Shown here piece after piece: positions 14,412-22,217 of a DNA stretch of 64,000 nucleotides. The notes beneath the pieces are model-generated. The model was not told where the DNA came from. It did no database searches and worked only from the letters and a program-made list of their open reading frames with translations. The number at the start of each line of letters is the position of its first letter. Position 1 is the stretch's first letter. Origin of the DNA: a virus. Location of the stretch: the IMG/VR virus record IMGVR_UViG_3300044692_000046, positions 1-64,000 of that record. One strand, 5' to 3'. Position numbers and translations under genes: made by a program.

Positions 14412-14471
14412 CCCGGCGGGCGGTGCGGCCCACCACGAGCCGCACCGCCCCCAGAACGAAGGGATGAGATC

Positions 14472-16496
14472 GTGAGCCGCACCGCAACGCCAGCCCCACC
14501 GAGGCTCCCGTTCGGTGGCGGGCGACGCGTCAACAAGGCCGTGGACCGTATGGTCCGCGACAACCCGAACCTGCTGCGACAGGTCCGGTTGACCCGAGGC
14601 CAGCGATTCCGCCGCTGGCTCGGGCGCAGCGCATGGAAGGCTACCCACAAGTCCGCCCGGCACGGCTGGAAGAAGCGTCGCACCCTGGCCCCGTCGTACG
14701 TGGGGTTCGCGGTGATCCTGCTCGGCGAACTCGCCCACGTGTTGCCCACCGGCTGGCTGACCGCCGCGTGGCTGGGCTTGCCCGCCGCCGCGATTTGCTG
14801 GTGGTGGGTGGGTGGCACGGCATGGAAGCTCACCCGCAAGAAGCGGGCCCGCAAGACCCACCGCGGCTGGTGGCTTGCCGGGATCGGCGTGGCGTGGGCG
14901 CTGTTTCTGCTGGTGGCGCTGCTCAGCTGGGCGCCGCCGATGCCGTTCCCGGTCATCGTGGCAACCACCACGTTCCAGGTGCGGTGGCTGTGGCACCGCC
15001 GAGTCCGGCCGACCGCGGCGAAGAAGAACGACCCAGACGTGGCCACCTGGAAGGCGATCGACGGGTTCGCGAAGACCAGCATCGAGTTCACCGACCTACC
15101 GGCCGACCGCGGCCGGTCCGCGCTGGCCGACCTGTCCGACTCCAACCTCACCGCCGACGACGTGGTGGCGAAGCTCAAGGCGATCACGAAGGCGTACCGC
15201 AAGACGGCCGGCGCGGTGGTCGTGGAGCGCACCCCCGAGGAGTACGAGCACCTGGTCAAAGTCATGATCCTCAAGCGCAACCCCACGCAGGAGATCACCG
15301 AGTACGACGAGTCGTGGGTGCAGTTGGAGGACGGCTGCACGCCGTTCAGCACCTACCCGGACGCGGCGCGAGCGTGGCTGCGCATCTGGGAGCCCCGCTC
15401 GGGCTGCGTGCACGAGCTGTTCTCCGGCGACCCGCGCACCGGTAAGTCCCGGGGCATGGTCACCGCGATGACCCAGTCGGTGATGACCGGCCTGGTGTTC
15501 CCGATCGTCGGCGACCCGCAGCAGGGCCAGTCGATGCCCGGCTGGGCCGGCGCCGACGGCAAGGCGCCTATCACCGCCCTGGACGTCGAGTCGATCCACG
15601 ACGTGCTGCGCGCCCTGCGCACCGCCATGTACCGCCGGTCGAACTACTTGTCGAAGCGGCTGTGGACCGACGAGGACAACGACACGCACCGCGGCATGGA
15701 CTTCTTCGACCCGACCGTCGTCCCGGAACTGCCGATCCTGGAGATGACGATCGACGAGGCGCACCGGCTGCTGGAGTTCGACCACATCGCCGACCTGGTG
15801 GAGGAGATCGCGCTGATGGCCGGCAAGACCGGCATCCGGCTGCGGCTGGCCACCCAGTACCCGTCGATGGACAACCTCGGCAACCGGATGACGATCCGCA
15901 ACTCGCTGATCGGTGGGAACACGATCGCGTACCGCATCTCCACGGCCGTCGCGCAGGGCATGATCCTGCCGGCGTGGCTTCCGGGCCCGCACACCATCCC
16001 AAAGCGTCTCCCGTCCGGTGAGCACACGAAGGGGATGCTGGTGCTGGACTCGTCGGCGCCGAACTCGTCGCGGGGGACGTTCTCGCGCACGGTGTGGACG
16101 CGGCGGGAGCACCACTGGGCGGGGATCGCTGCGAAGCGCATCCCGAAGCTGCACGATCTGGATATGGAGGTGTTCGGCTCGGACTTCTCCGCCTGGCGGC
16201 AGAAGACACAGCTGGCGGTGGCGGCCCAGCCGTCGCAGACCGGCAGCGAGAACGGCGTGCAGGACCCGTCGGCGCCACTGGACGACCGGATTGCCGCCTA
16301 CCTGGCCACCGTGGACACCGGACGGACCGGCGTCATCGCCGACCACGTCGGTAAGGACATGGCGACCGTGAGCAAGACCCTCGCTCGAATGGAAGGCAAG
16401 CGGCGGGTCGACCTGATCGAGCGGGGTGTCTGGGCGCTCGTTCGTAGCGAATCCGATGAGCAGAACCACGCGACCGAGACAGCAGGTGCCGCATGA
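14472..16496 (+). CDS. traB: TraB/FtsK-SpoIIIE-like DNA translocase, 674 aa
   Basis: Probable conjugal translocase that pumps double-stranded DNA between mycelial cells; elements of this type need no relaxase. A basic N-terminus is followed by about four membrane segments (roughly 74-118 and 132-170), a linker, then a RecA-like motor with Walker A GDPRTGKS at 319-326 and Walker B-like ILEMTIDEA at 422-430. A C-terminal winged helix (about 603-657, TGVIADHVGKDMATVSKTLA) is in the place where TraB and FtsK read short DNA repeats. The stop overlaps the next ATG. A partitioning or phage FtsK-like role is an alternative. Confidence 0.87.
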   Translation: MSRTATPAPPRLPFGGGRRVNKAVDRMVRDNPNLLRQVRLTRGQRFRRWLGRSAWKATHKSARHGWKKRRTLAPSYVGFAVILLGELAHVLPTGWLTAAWLGLPAAAICWWWVGGTAWKLTRKKRARKTHRGWWLAGIGVAWALFLLVALLSWAPPMPFPVIVATTTFQVRWLWHRRVRPTAAKKNDPDVATWKAIDGFAKTSIEFTDLPADRGRSALADLSDSNLTADDVVAKLKAITKAYRKTAGAVVVERTPEEYEHLVKVMILKRNPTQEITEYDESWVQLEDGCTPFSTYPDAARAWLRIWEPRSGCVHELFSGDPRTGKSRGMVTAMTQSVMTGLVFPIVGDPQQGQSMPGWAGADGKAPITALDVESIHDVLRALRTAMYRRSNYLSKRLWTDEDNDTHRGMDFFDPTVVPELPILEMTIDEAHRLLEFDHIADLVEEIALMAGKTGIRLRLATQYPSMDNLGNRMTIRNSLIGGNTIAYRISTAVAQGMILPAWLPGPHTIPKRLPSGEHTKGMLVLDSSAPNSSRGTFSRTVWTRREHHWAGIAAKRIPKLHDLDMEVFGSDFSAWRQKTQLAVAAQPSQTGSENGVQDPSAPLDDRIAAYLATVDTGRTGVIADHVGKDMATVSKTLARMEGKRRVDLIERGVWALVRSESDEQNHATETAGAA

Positions 16497-16855
16497 CCGA
16501 CCACACGCTTCCCCGCCCGGCCGTCCTGCCGGAGGTCATCGCGCCTGGTGGCGCCACGGTGGCCCGCCGCGCCGCCGCCCCGCCCGCGCCGCGCGTCATC
16601 GACGTCCAGCCCACCAGCGTTCAGCAGGTGCGTCCCCGCAGCCGCAAGCGGCTCGCTCTGGCGATAGCCGCACCGTCCACGCTCGCCCTGCTGGCAAGCT
16701 CCGGCTGGGTCCTGGCCCGCGTCGACGCCGCCGTCCACCTGTTCATGTGGGTCGGCATCGTCGCGGCCGGGGCAGTCGTGGTGGCGCTGCTGATCCTGGC
16801 CGCGCTGTCGCGCCGCAAGTGCCCCGGCCTGCACTGCGCCGGCTGCAAGGACTGA
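16493..16855 (+). CDS. Two-TM membrane protein with Cys-rich tail, 120 aa
   Basis: Proline/alanine-rich N-terminus, two transmembrane segments (about 55-72 and 82-105) and a C-terminal KCPGLHCAGCKD with three cysteines that could hold a metal or disulfide. ATGA overlap with traB suggests co-translation and a role in the transfer apparatus. No family recognised. Confidence 0.6.
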   Translation: MTDHTLPRPAVLPEVIAPGGATVARRAAAPPAPRVIDVQPTSVQQVRPRSRKRLALAIAAPSTLALLASSGWVLARVDAAVHLFMWVGIVAAGAVVVALLILAALSRRKCPGLHCAGCKD

Positions 16856-16860
16856 CCGCC

Positions 16861-17475
16861 ATGATGGCCCCGACCCATATGGCCGCCTCTGCTGCGGGCG
16901 CTTTGGGTGTGCTGGCCCTCGCCGCGCACGAGGGCGTCCACCTGACCATCTGGCACGCTGCGATCGGCGTAGGGGTGGCCACTGTCTCGGCCCTGATCCC
17001 GGACGCGGATCACCCGTCGTCGCGGATCTCCCGCGCCGCCGGCATCGCCACGATCGGCCTGTCGCACCTCGTGCGGTTCGTCTCGGCGCGGGTGTACGAC
17101 GTGACCCGCACCGAACGGGACCGGCCGCGCGGCGGCAAGCACCGCGGCCTGACCCACACTCCGATCGGCGCGGTCACCTTCGGGCTGTTCGTCGCGGGCG
17201 CGCTGCTACTGGCCGGGCAGTGGTGGACGCCGGCCGCCGCCTGGGCGTGGCTCGGCGCGCCGGTCGGGTTCGGCTGCCTGGCGCACATCGCCGCGGACTT
17301 CTTGACCCGCGAAGGGGTGCCGCTGCTGTGGCCGTTGAAGGTCAGCGGCAAACGCTGGCGCCGCTTCCACGTTCCGCTGGTGGCGATCAGCACCGACCAC
17401 TTCGCGGAGCGCTTCCTGTACCTGCCGGCGTTCGTGTTCGCTGCCGGCTGGTGCGCTTACCTCACCCTCACCTGA
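16861..17475 (+). CDS. YdjM-like membrane-bound metal-dependent hydrolase, 204 aa
   Basis: Resembles the YdjM/DUF457 family of inner-membrane putative metal hydrolases. Key motifs are an N-terminal PTHMAASAAG, the acidic LIPDADHPSSRI, the histidine motif KHRGLTHTPIGAV and a later HIAADFLTREGVPLLWPL, all between transmembrane helices. The ATG at 16861 follows the previous stop by five bases. The family has no proven substrate; in this operon it is the last large gene of the transfer block. Confidence 0.75.
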   Translation: MMAPTHMAASAAGALGVLALAAHEGVHLTIWHAAIGVGVATVSALIPDADHPSSRISRAAGIATIGLSHLVRFVSARVYDVTRTERDRPRGGKHRGLTHTPIGAVTFGLFVAGALLLAGQWWTPAAAWAWLGAPVGFGCLAHIAADFLTREGVPLLWPLKVSGKRWRRFHVPLVAISTDHFAERFLYLPAFVFAAGWCAYLTLT

Positions 17476-17490
17476 ACAGGAGACCCCAGC

Positions 17491-17640
17491 ATGACCGACA
17501 CCACCACCTACCCCCTGTCCACCGCAACCTCAGCAGCGCTGCACTCGCAGGCGACCGGCCCGGCACACCTGACCGAAGACATCGTCGTGGCCCTGATGCA
17601 GGAAGGGGCGATCGGCGGCCCGACCCGCGGACGAACATGA
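17491..17640 (+). CDS. Small hypothetical protein, 49 aa
   Basis: Function not recognised. ATG at 17491 is preceded by AGGAGACCCCAGC, and the stop overlaps the next ATG (ATGA). Thr/Ala-rich with one short helix (TEDIVVALMQEGAIGG). Confidence 0.55.
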   Translation: MTDTTTYPLSTATSAALHSQATGPAHLTEDIVVALMQEGAIGGPTRGRT

Positions 17641-17801
17641 ACATGCCGGCGTTCCCCACGGTCCTCGACGCCATCCGCGAGGTCGTGGAGGCGTCCGTTG
17701 ACGCGCACGGGCTGCCCTGTACGTCAACCCGGCAGCACGCGGCGAAGCTTGCTGTCGAGGCGCTCCGTGAGGCCGGGCCGCTGATCGAGGGTGCGGCATG
17801 A
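17637..17801 (+). CDS. Small hypothetical protein, 54 aa
   Basis: Function not recognised. Coupled on both sides by ATGA overlaps. Helical, with the pattern FPTVLDAIREVVEASVDAHG and a C-terminal helix AAKLAVEALREAG, typical of small phage early proteins. Confidence 0.55.
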   Translation: MNMPAFPTVLDAIREVVEASVDAHGLPCTSTRQHAAKLAVEALREAGPLIEGAA

Positions 17802-18292
17802 ACGCCACGCTCACCTGGATCGAGACCGACCCCGGGCAGATCTGGCGCAGCCTCGACGGCCGGTACGCCATCATGGCCGTCACGCTCCCCGAGAACCCGC
17901 CTCACGTCGAATACCACGTCCGCAAGGTGGATCCGAACATGGCCGCCGCCTATCCGACCCGCGGCACGCTAGGTGTGCTGCTGGAGTCCACGCCATGGCT
18001 GTGGAACGACGAGAACAGTGTCCACTCGGCGCAGGCGATCGCGGAACGGGACGCTTGGAGCGACGCTCACTGGCGCAGCCGCAACGTCACCGAGGACTAC
18101 CCCGCCGAGGCAGTGAAGCCGTTCTACTGGCCCATCTCCAACGGCTGCATCAAGGGCGGCTTGGTCGTGGAGCGCGTGGACGGTCGGCTTGTCGCCCGAG
18201 TCGTTGGCATGGGTCGCCACGATGACGAGTACGAGCCTGGGACGTACGCCGAGATCGACCTGACCGAGTTGGTCGCGGGGGACGCGTCGTGA
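17798..18292 (+). CDS. Hypothetical protein, 164 aa
   Basis: Function not recognised. Predicted mixed alpha/beta with several tryptophans (LTWIETDPGQIWRSLDGRYA, PFYWPISNGCIKGGLVVER). Coupled to neighbours by ATGA and GTGA overlaps. One of the largest products in the small-gene array. Confidence 0.65.
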   Translation: MNATLTWIETDPGQIWRSLDGRYAIMAVTLPENPPHVEYHVRKVDPNMAAAYPTRGTLGVLLESTPWLWNDENSVHSAQAIAERDAWSDAHWRSRNVTEDYPAEAVKPFYWPISNGCIKGGLVVERVDGRLVARVVGMGRHDDEYEPGTYAEIDLTELVAGDAS

Positions 18293-18432
18293 ACGCCACC
18301 TACGAGGAGCAGGAAGAGTTCCTGTGGCAGAGCCTCGTTGACTACCCGTGTGAGTGTGGCGCCGAGCCGGAGGAGCACACGATCGCGGAAGACGAGCGCG
18401 GCCGAGCCCACGTCTACTGCCCGACGCGTTGA
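18289..18432 (+). CDS. Small CxC-containing protein, 47 aa
   Basis: Function not recognised. GTG overlaps the previous stop (GTGA). Acidic, with three cysteines (YPCECGAEPEE and a C-terminal HVYCPTR) in zinc-ribbon-like spacing. Confidence 0.5.
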   Translation: MNATYEEQEEFLWQSLVDYPCECGAEPEEHTIAEDERGRAHVYCPTR

Positions 18433-18521
18433 CGGTGCTGGTGGCTGGTGTGGGATTCCGCCCCTCGGCATCTCACACCAGCACGCCAGGACCGCCAAGG
18501 CAGGCGGCCAGGAAGGGCATG

Positions 18522-18686
18522 ATGAGGTACAGCGACGTGACGGCGGAGCAGGCGGAGACCTGGCGTGACGAGGCGCTGGTCGACGCGGAGGCGGCGCGGC
18601 TGCGCGGCGAACCGGAGAAGGCCGTCGAGTTCGAGCGCCGCGCCGACCTGTGGGCCGACGGGGCAGTGAAGGCGACGGCATCGTGA
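18522..18686 (+). CDS. Small hypothetical protein, 54 aa
   Basis: Function not recognised. ATG at 18522 (or the ATG just before it) has GGAAGGG a few bases upstream. Mostly one long amphipathic helix (TAEQAETWRDEALVDAEAAR). The stop overlaps the next GTG. Confidence 0.55.
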   Translation: MRYSDVTAEQAETWRDEALVDAEAARLRGEPEKAVEFERRADLWADGAVKATAS

Positions 18687-18916
18687 GCACCGAGGACGAC
18701 GCCAACGAGGCGATCCGGGGCGTGATGGACCGGCTCAACCGCATCACCGACGCGGGGGACGCCTACGACAAGCAGATCGAACCGCAGTACCGGAAGCTCG
18801 ACGATGCCCGCACACACCGCTGGCGTCTGGACTACGACAAGGCCGTCAGGGTGGCGGGCGAGGTCGGCGCGGAGATCGAGGCGCTGGAGCGTGACCTGTT
18901 CGGGGCGACGCGGTGA
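18683..18916 (+). CDS. Hypothetical coiled-coil protein, 77 aa
   Basis: Function not recognised. GTG overlaps the previous stop. Charged helical protein (VMDRLNRITDAGDAYDKQI then GEVGAEIEALERDLFG), probably a helical hairpin. The stop overlaps the next GTG. Confidence 0.55.
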   Translation: MSTEDDANEAIRGVMDRLNRITDAGDAYDKQIEPQYRKLDDARTHRWRLDYDKAVRVAGEVGAEIEALERDLFGATR

Positions 18917-19113
18917 GCGCCTACGACAGCGATCCCCGGGTCACGAGGGTCAGCGACGACCGCTACGACCTGCCCTCACCCGAGGGTTGGCATGTGGACA
19001 TCCACCCCAGCGGCTCCGCCTTCGTGTGGGCCGACGACTACGGCACCGCGAACGGAACCTGGTACGACACGGCGGATCAGGCGATCTGCTCGGTGATCGG
19101 GGCGCCGCAGTGA
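18913..19113 (+). CDS. Hypothetical protein, 66 aa; paralogue of next gene
   Basis: Function not recognised. Begins MSAYDSDPRVTRVSD and contains GWHVDIHPSGSAFVWADD. The following gene begins MSAYADVLADPRVAQCSD and has the same W-rich middle and a C-terminal helix, so the two look like an old tandem duplication. GTGA overlaps join both to the operon. Confidence 0.6.
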   Translation: MSAYDSDPRVTRVSDDRYDLPSPEGWHVDIHPSGSAFVWADDYGTANGTWYDTADQAICSVIGAPQ

Positions 19114-19328
19114 GCGCCTACGCCGATGTGCTGGCTGACCCGCGTGTGGCCCAGTGCAGCGACGTCGAGTTCTGGGTGTCCATGCCCGACGGCGTGTGGA
19201 AGGTGCGGTCGGAGAACTGGAGCTGGCGCGCCCACCCGCCGGCGTCCAGTGGTCGTACGGGCTACTGTCTGGCGTCGCTGGAAGCCGTCATCAACGACGT
19301 GTTGACGTGGCCGGAGGGTCCTCGGTAG
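19110..19328 (+). CDS. Hypothetical protein, 72 aa; paralogue of previous gene
   Basis: Function not recognised. GTG at 19110 overlaps the preceding stop. Shares the MSAY...DPRV start with its neighbour, followed by EFWVSMPDGVWKVRSENWSW and a C-terminal helix CLASLEAVINDVL. It is the last gene before a terminator. Confidence 0.6.
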   Translation: MSAYADVLADPRVAQCSDVEFWVSMPDGVWKVRSENWSWRAHPPASSGRTGYCLASLEAVINDVLTWPEGPR

Positions 19329-19333
19329 ACGAC

Positions 19334-19368
19334 GCTGCCCAGCCGGTGACAGGACACGGCTGGGCAGC
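19334..19368. terminator. Bidirectional 12-bp hairpin
   Basis: Perfect arms GCTGCCCAGCCG (19334-19345) and CGGCTGGGCAGC (19357-19368) with an 11-base loop, between a plus-strand gene ending at 19328 and a minus-strand gene ending at 19383. Confidence 0.7.
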
Positions 19369-19382
19369 AAGGAAGCGGGCGG

Positions 19383-19595
19383 CTACTCGGTTTTGGCGGG
19401 TGGCCGCTTCGGCATCTTGGCGCCAGGCTTGCGGAGCCACCATTCGAGGAACTGGCTTACGAGGTCGCCCATGCTGGTCTTCGGGGGCAGGGCGTCGTGA
19501 ACCTCGTCCAACACGTCCTTGTCCACGCGGATCGACGTGCTCAGCTTGGGGCCGCCTTCGCGCGGGGGCCGGCCGCGACCTCGATGCTCCGTCAT
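19383..19595 (-). CDS. Ribbon-helix-helix-like small protein, 70 aa
   Basis: Basic N-terminus (HRGRGRPPREGGPKL), then a beta-strand-like STSIRVDKDVLDEVHDAL and helix DLVSQFLEWWLRKPG, the layout of a ribbon-helix-helix DNA-binding protein. ATG at 19595 is chosen; a -10-like TACCTT lies about seven bases upstream, suggesting a leaderless transcript. It is one of only two minus-strand genes in the array, so it may be an independently expressed regulator. Confidence 0.6.
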   Translation of the reverse strand: MTEHRGRGRPPREGGPKLSTSIRVDKDVLDEVHDALPPKTSMGDLVSQFLEWWLRKPGAKMPKRPPAKTE

Positions 19596-19694
19596 GCGGT
19601 TAAAGGTACCACAACTAATCTTCGGATAGCCCTTGCGATCATGGATAGAGGCGAGCAATAATTGGGGTACATCAAAGAGAGATCGGAGCAGGTC

Positions 19695-19922
19695 ATGAGC
19701 ACCGACTACCACATCGTCACCCCAGCGCAGAAGGTTGGCGACAGGGTCCGTTGGAACAACATCGTCTTCGATCCCGACCTGGAGTACTTCAAGACCGGCG
19801 AGCCGGCCACCGGCGTGATCACGCAGATCCTCGACAGCTTCACCGTGGCCGTCCGGCCGGACAGCGACTCGGGGTACGTCGACGACATCGAGCTCGACGC
19901 GGACGCCGTCGAGCCCGCCTGA
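19695..19922 (+). CDS. Hypothetical beta-rich protein, 75 aa
   Basis: Function not recognised. ATG at 19695 with GGAGCAGGTC upstream. Short strands (GDRVRWNNIVFDPDLEYF, TGVITQILDSFTVAV) and an acidic end suggest a small beta-barrel-like fold. Confidence 0.55.
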   Translation: MSTDYHIVTPAQKVGDRVRWNNIVFDPDLEYFKTGEPATGVITQILDSFTVAVRPDSDSGYVDDIELDADAVEPA

Positions 19923-19934
19923 CCGCCCCTACTC

Positions 19935-19972
19935 GTCCCGGCACCGGAGACCTCCAGGACTGGCGCCGGGAC
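19935..19972. terminator. Intergenic hairpin
   Basis: Arms GTCCCGGC (19935-19942) and GCCGGGAC (19965-19972) enclose a 22-base loop that also contains short pairing segments. One of three hairpins separating successive genes here; could attenuate transcription. Confidence 0.4.
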
Positions 19973-20001
19973 CCCGAACCGAGAAGCGAGGGAACGAACC
20001 G

Positions 20002-20313
20002 ATGAGCAAGCAGACTCTCCCCGAGTGGCAGGCCCAGCAGTTGGAGAACTGCACTGAGAAGATCGCCAAGAGCCTGACCGACCTTGCTGAGCGGATCAAG
20101 CAGCAGGGTTCCGAGTTCTCGTGGCTGGCGGTCGGCAAGGCGCACCAGACCCGTACCGCCACGAAGATCGCGGCGGACATCGTGAACAGCTTCACTCAGG
20201 ACACCGGCCAGATCGGCGCGAGGCTGTGGACGCTGATCACCGACGCGGGCGAGCTGGACGCGGAGATGCAGCGGAACGGCACGCAGTCGCCCGACGCCGC
20301 GACCCGCCCCTGA
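20002..20313 (+). CDS. Hypothetical helical protein, 103 aa
   Basis: Function not recognised. Long amphipathic helices (EWQAQQLENCTEKIAKSLTD, TATKIAADIVNSFTQDTG, GARLWTLITDAGELDAEM). CGAGGGAACGAACCG precedes the ATG. Confidence 0.6.
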   Translation: MSKQTLPEWQAQQLENCTEKIAKSLTDLAERIKQQGSEFSWLAVGKAHQTRTATKIAADIVNSFTQDTGQIGARLWTLITDAGELDAEMQRNGTQSPDAATRP

Positions 20314-20317
20314 TCGT

Positions 20318-20353
20318 CCCGGTGTTCGGGTACCCCCGTTGCCCGACACCGGG
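20318..20353. terminator. Intergenic hairpin
   Basis: CCCGGTGTTCGGG (20318-20330) pairs with CCCGACACCGGG (20342-20353) with one bulged T. Lies between two plus-strand genes. Confidence 0.45.
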
Positions 20354-20380
20354 GCCTACAACCCGAAGGAGAACAGGAAG

Positions 20381-20581
20381 ATGAGCGACATCCAGCCGGG
20401 CCAGATCTTCAACCACTACGACGGCCTCGGCGCCTGCACGCGCTCCGTGCTGATCGTTGATGTCACCGACGGGCGTGCCCGTTGCACCGTGGTCTCGGAC
20501 CGCGACGACCGCATGGTCAACGTGGAGCTGACGATCAGCGTTGGGCGGCTCTCTCAGTTCGACTGGTGCCAGGTGGCGTAG
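20381..20581 (+). CDS. Hypothetical beta-rich protein, 66 aa
   Basis: Function not recognised. ATG at 20381 after AAGGAGAACAGGAAG. Strand-rich sequence (SVLIVDVTDGRARCTVVSD, DRMVNVELTISVGRL), likely a small beta-barrel or SH3-like fold. Confidence 0.55.
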   Translation: MSDIQPGQIFNHYDGLGACTRSVLIVDVTDGRARCTVVSDRDDRMVNVELTISVGRLSQFDWCQVA

Positions 20582-20589
20582 CGCTCTCC

Positions 20590-20635
20590 GCCTGCCGGAC
20601 ACCGATGTTGGGTGTACGCCGCGAACGCACCGGCA
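20590..20635. terminator. Intergenic hairpin with nested stem
   Basis: Outer arms CCTGCCGG (20590-20597) and CCGGCAGG (20628-20635), with an inner ACACC/GGTGT stem. Same position relative to the next gene as the two hairpins upstream. Confidence 0.4.
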
Positions 20636-20676
20636 GGTACCACTAGATCGAGACGACAACCGGAGAGGACAGCACG

Positions 20677-20904
20677 ATGCAGTACTACGCGAGCGAGAAG
20701 GACGCGCAGGCCATGGACGAGCTGGTCCGGCTGGCGCAGCAGATCGAGGGTCGGGCGGTGGGGGCGCGGGCCTGCGCCCACGAGGCCGCAGTGCTGCCGC
20801 CGGGGACCGCCCGCGACTCCGCTCAGGCCGACTACGACAGCCACCTGACCTGGGTGCGCAAGCTGGTCGAGGATCTGCACGCCGCCGCCAAGAACCTGCC
20901 GTAG
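20677..20904 (+). CDS. Hypothetical helical protein, 75 aa
   Basis: Function not recognised. Two helices (AQAMDELVRLAQQIEGRAVG and HLTWVRKLVEDLHAAAKNL) joined by a loop with one cysteine. CGGAGAGGACAGCACG precedes the ATG. Confidence 0.55.
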   Translation: MQYYASEKDAQAMDELVRLAQQIEGRAVGARACAHEAAVLPPGTARDSAQADYDSHLTWVRKLVEDLHAAAKNLP

Positions 20905-20934
20905 CGAGACGAGACGAGCGAAGGGAACGAGACG

Positions 20935-21231
20935 ATGGATCTGAAGCCGACTGCGAACCGCCTCGCGCTGCTGCGCGCCGCCGCCGAGGAGAAGTCCAGG
21001 GTGTACCGCTGCCGCGACTTCGACTCCGGCGAGGTGGTGGCCTACCTGGAGCGCCCCGACCAGGGCGAGTTGATGGTGACGGCGCGGGTGGACGAGCAGG
21101 TGAAGGCGGGCTGGCTGCGGTCGGGCGCACCGACTGGGCCGAGCTGGTATGCCCGGCGGCCGATGCTGGTGACCGATGCTGGTCGCGCGGTGTTAGCCGC
21201 CACCGAGCCCATCTCCGAGAGCAGCGAGTGA
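20935..21231 (+). CDS. Small protein with winged-helix-like C-terminus, 98 aa
   Basis: An N-terminal helix (NRLALLRAAAEEKSRVY) then strands and a WARRP-type turn ending LVTDAGRAVLAATEP. The end resembles the restriction-alleviation or winged-helix LTxAGRxxL motif, here VTDAGRAVL, also seen in the gene at 21963. DNA binding is possible; no family is certain. Confidence 0.6.
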   Translation: MDLKPTANRLALLRAAAEEKSRVYRCRDFDSGEVVAYLERPDQGELMVTARVDEQVKAGWLRSGAPTGPSWYARRPMLVTDAGRAVLAATEPISESSE

Positions 21232-21243
21232 GGGGTGGACGTG

Positions 21244-21483
21244 ATGGCCAGTACCGCGACGCAGCAGATGCCCGAGGAGGACTACCAGCGGCTCCTCGTC
21301 GCCGCCCGGAACCTCGGGAAGACCGACCCGGACCTCGACGGCCGTGGCATGTTCGTGGCGCTCGGCCTGCTGCCGGACGACCACACCGGCGGGTTCCTGG
21401 TGCACGTGGTCGAGCAGGTGGGCAGCGGCAAGCGGGCGTTCGCGATCCGGCGGGCGTTCCTGAGCGAGACGGGGTGGGTCTGA
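21244..21483 (+). CDS. Hypothetical protein, 79 aa
   Basis: Function not recognised. ATG at 21244 chosen over GTG at 21235 because AGGGGTGG lies five bases upstream. N-terminal helix (EEDYQRLLVAARNLGK) then strands (GGFLVHVVEQVGSGKRAF). The stop overlaps the next ATG by one base. Confidence 0.55.
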   Translation: MASTATQQMPEEDYQRLLVAARNLGKTDPDLDGRGMFVALGLLPDDHTGGFLVHVVEQVGSGKRAFAIRRAFLSETGWV

Positions 21484-21629
21484 TGGCCAGCAACCCGAAG
21501 ACCGCGGACCGCCGGTACCGCACCTCCGCTGAGCACCGCGCGGTGCACGTGGAGCTGTCGGGTGCCCGGTTCGGCAAGGAGCCCCGGGACGTGTTCCGGC
21601 GCGACGCACCTACCAGGGTGTTCGCGTGA
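21483..21629 (+). CDS. Small basic protein, 48 aa
   Basis: Function not recognised. Starts on the last base of the previous stop (TGATG). Arg-rich throughout (KTADRRYRTSAEHRAVHV, then EPRDVFRRDAPTRVF), so a nucleic-acid contact is possible. Confidence 0.5.
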   Translation: MASNPKTADRRYRTSAEHRAVHVELSGARFGKEPRDVFRRDAPTRVFA

Positions 21630-21661
21630 ACGAGCAGAGCAGGTAGAGGAGAGCAGGAGAG

Positions 21662-21961
21662 ATGAGCGAGCAGAACCGGGTACCGTGGTCGGACGCGATG
21701 GCCCGCGCCATCGACGATTCGGTCGCTCTTCCGGAGGTCCGAGAGCGGCTGCGGCTGGCCCGCAAGGATGCCGCCCAGGGAGCGGGCGGCCTGGACGACC
21801 TGTACGCCGGGGCGATCGACATCCTCAACCGGTGGGAGGAGGCGCACTCGATCCGCGCCACCGAGCCGTGGCGGGCCGACATCATCCTCAACGACTACCG
21901 GCCGGTCCGCCCGTACGCCGTGAATCTGGGGTCCTGGATTCAGGCAGCCGAGGAGGGCTGA
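21662..21961 (+). CDS. Hypothetical protein, 99 aa
   Basis: Function not recognised. Acidic helical protein (DDSVALPEVRERLRLARKDA, GAIDILNRWEEAHSI) with a C-terminal VNLGSWIQAAEEG. GGAGAGCAGGAGAG precedes the ATG; the stop is one base from the next start. Confidence 0.6.
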   Translation: MSEQNRVPWSDAMARAIDDSVALPEVRERLRLARKDAAQGAGGLDDLYAGAIDILNRWEEAHSIRATEPWRADIILNDYRPVRPYAVNLGSWIQAAEEG

Positions 21962-21962
21962 G

Positions 21963-22214
21963 GTGGCTTCTCTGACTCCCGCCCAGCGGCGTGTACTGGA
22001 AGCCGCCCGCGATGGCCGACTCGGCTACATGCAGATCGGCAACGACTACTACCTGACCGATCCCGACAGCGACGAGCTGCACAGCGTGAGCCCGGTCGCC
22101 CGCCGCCAGTTCGCAGCCGGGCTGATCGAACGCGTCGAGTACCACATGCACGGGCGGTTCGTCATGGGCCTGACCCCCGCTGGCCGTTCCGAGTTGGGCA
22201 TCGAGGAGGACTGA
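21963..22214 (+). CDS. Small winged-helix-like protein, 83 aa
   Basis: The pattern LTPAQRRVLEAARDG, VARRQFAAGLIERVEYHM and LTPAGRSELGIEED matches small MarR-like winged-helix proteins of actinobacteriophages, with recognition helix and wing ending in TPAGR. GTG start at 21963. DNA-binding is inferred from this pattern only. Confidence 0.6.
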   Translation: MASLTPAQRRVLEAARDGRLGYMQIGNDYYLTDPDSDELHSVSPVARRQFAAGLIERVEYHMHGRFVMGLTPAGRSELGIEED

Positions 22215-22217
22215 GAG

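Noticed and set aside
13803-14996. Minus-strand frame of about 400 codons across the zinc-knuckle and traB genes
   Set aside because: Crosses two well-supported plus-strand genes and has shadow-type composition.
16426-16860. Upstream extension of the YdjM-like gene
   Set aside because: The added residues are Arg/Pro-rich and overlap the membrane protein gene at 16493-16855; the ATG at 16861 starts the family-like sequence.
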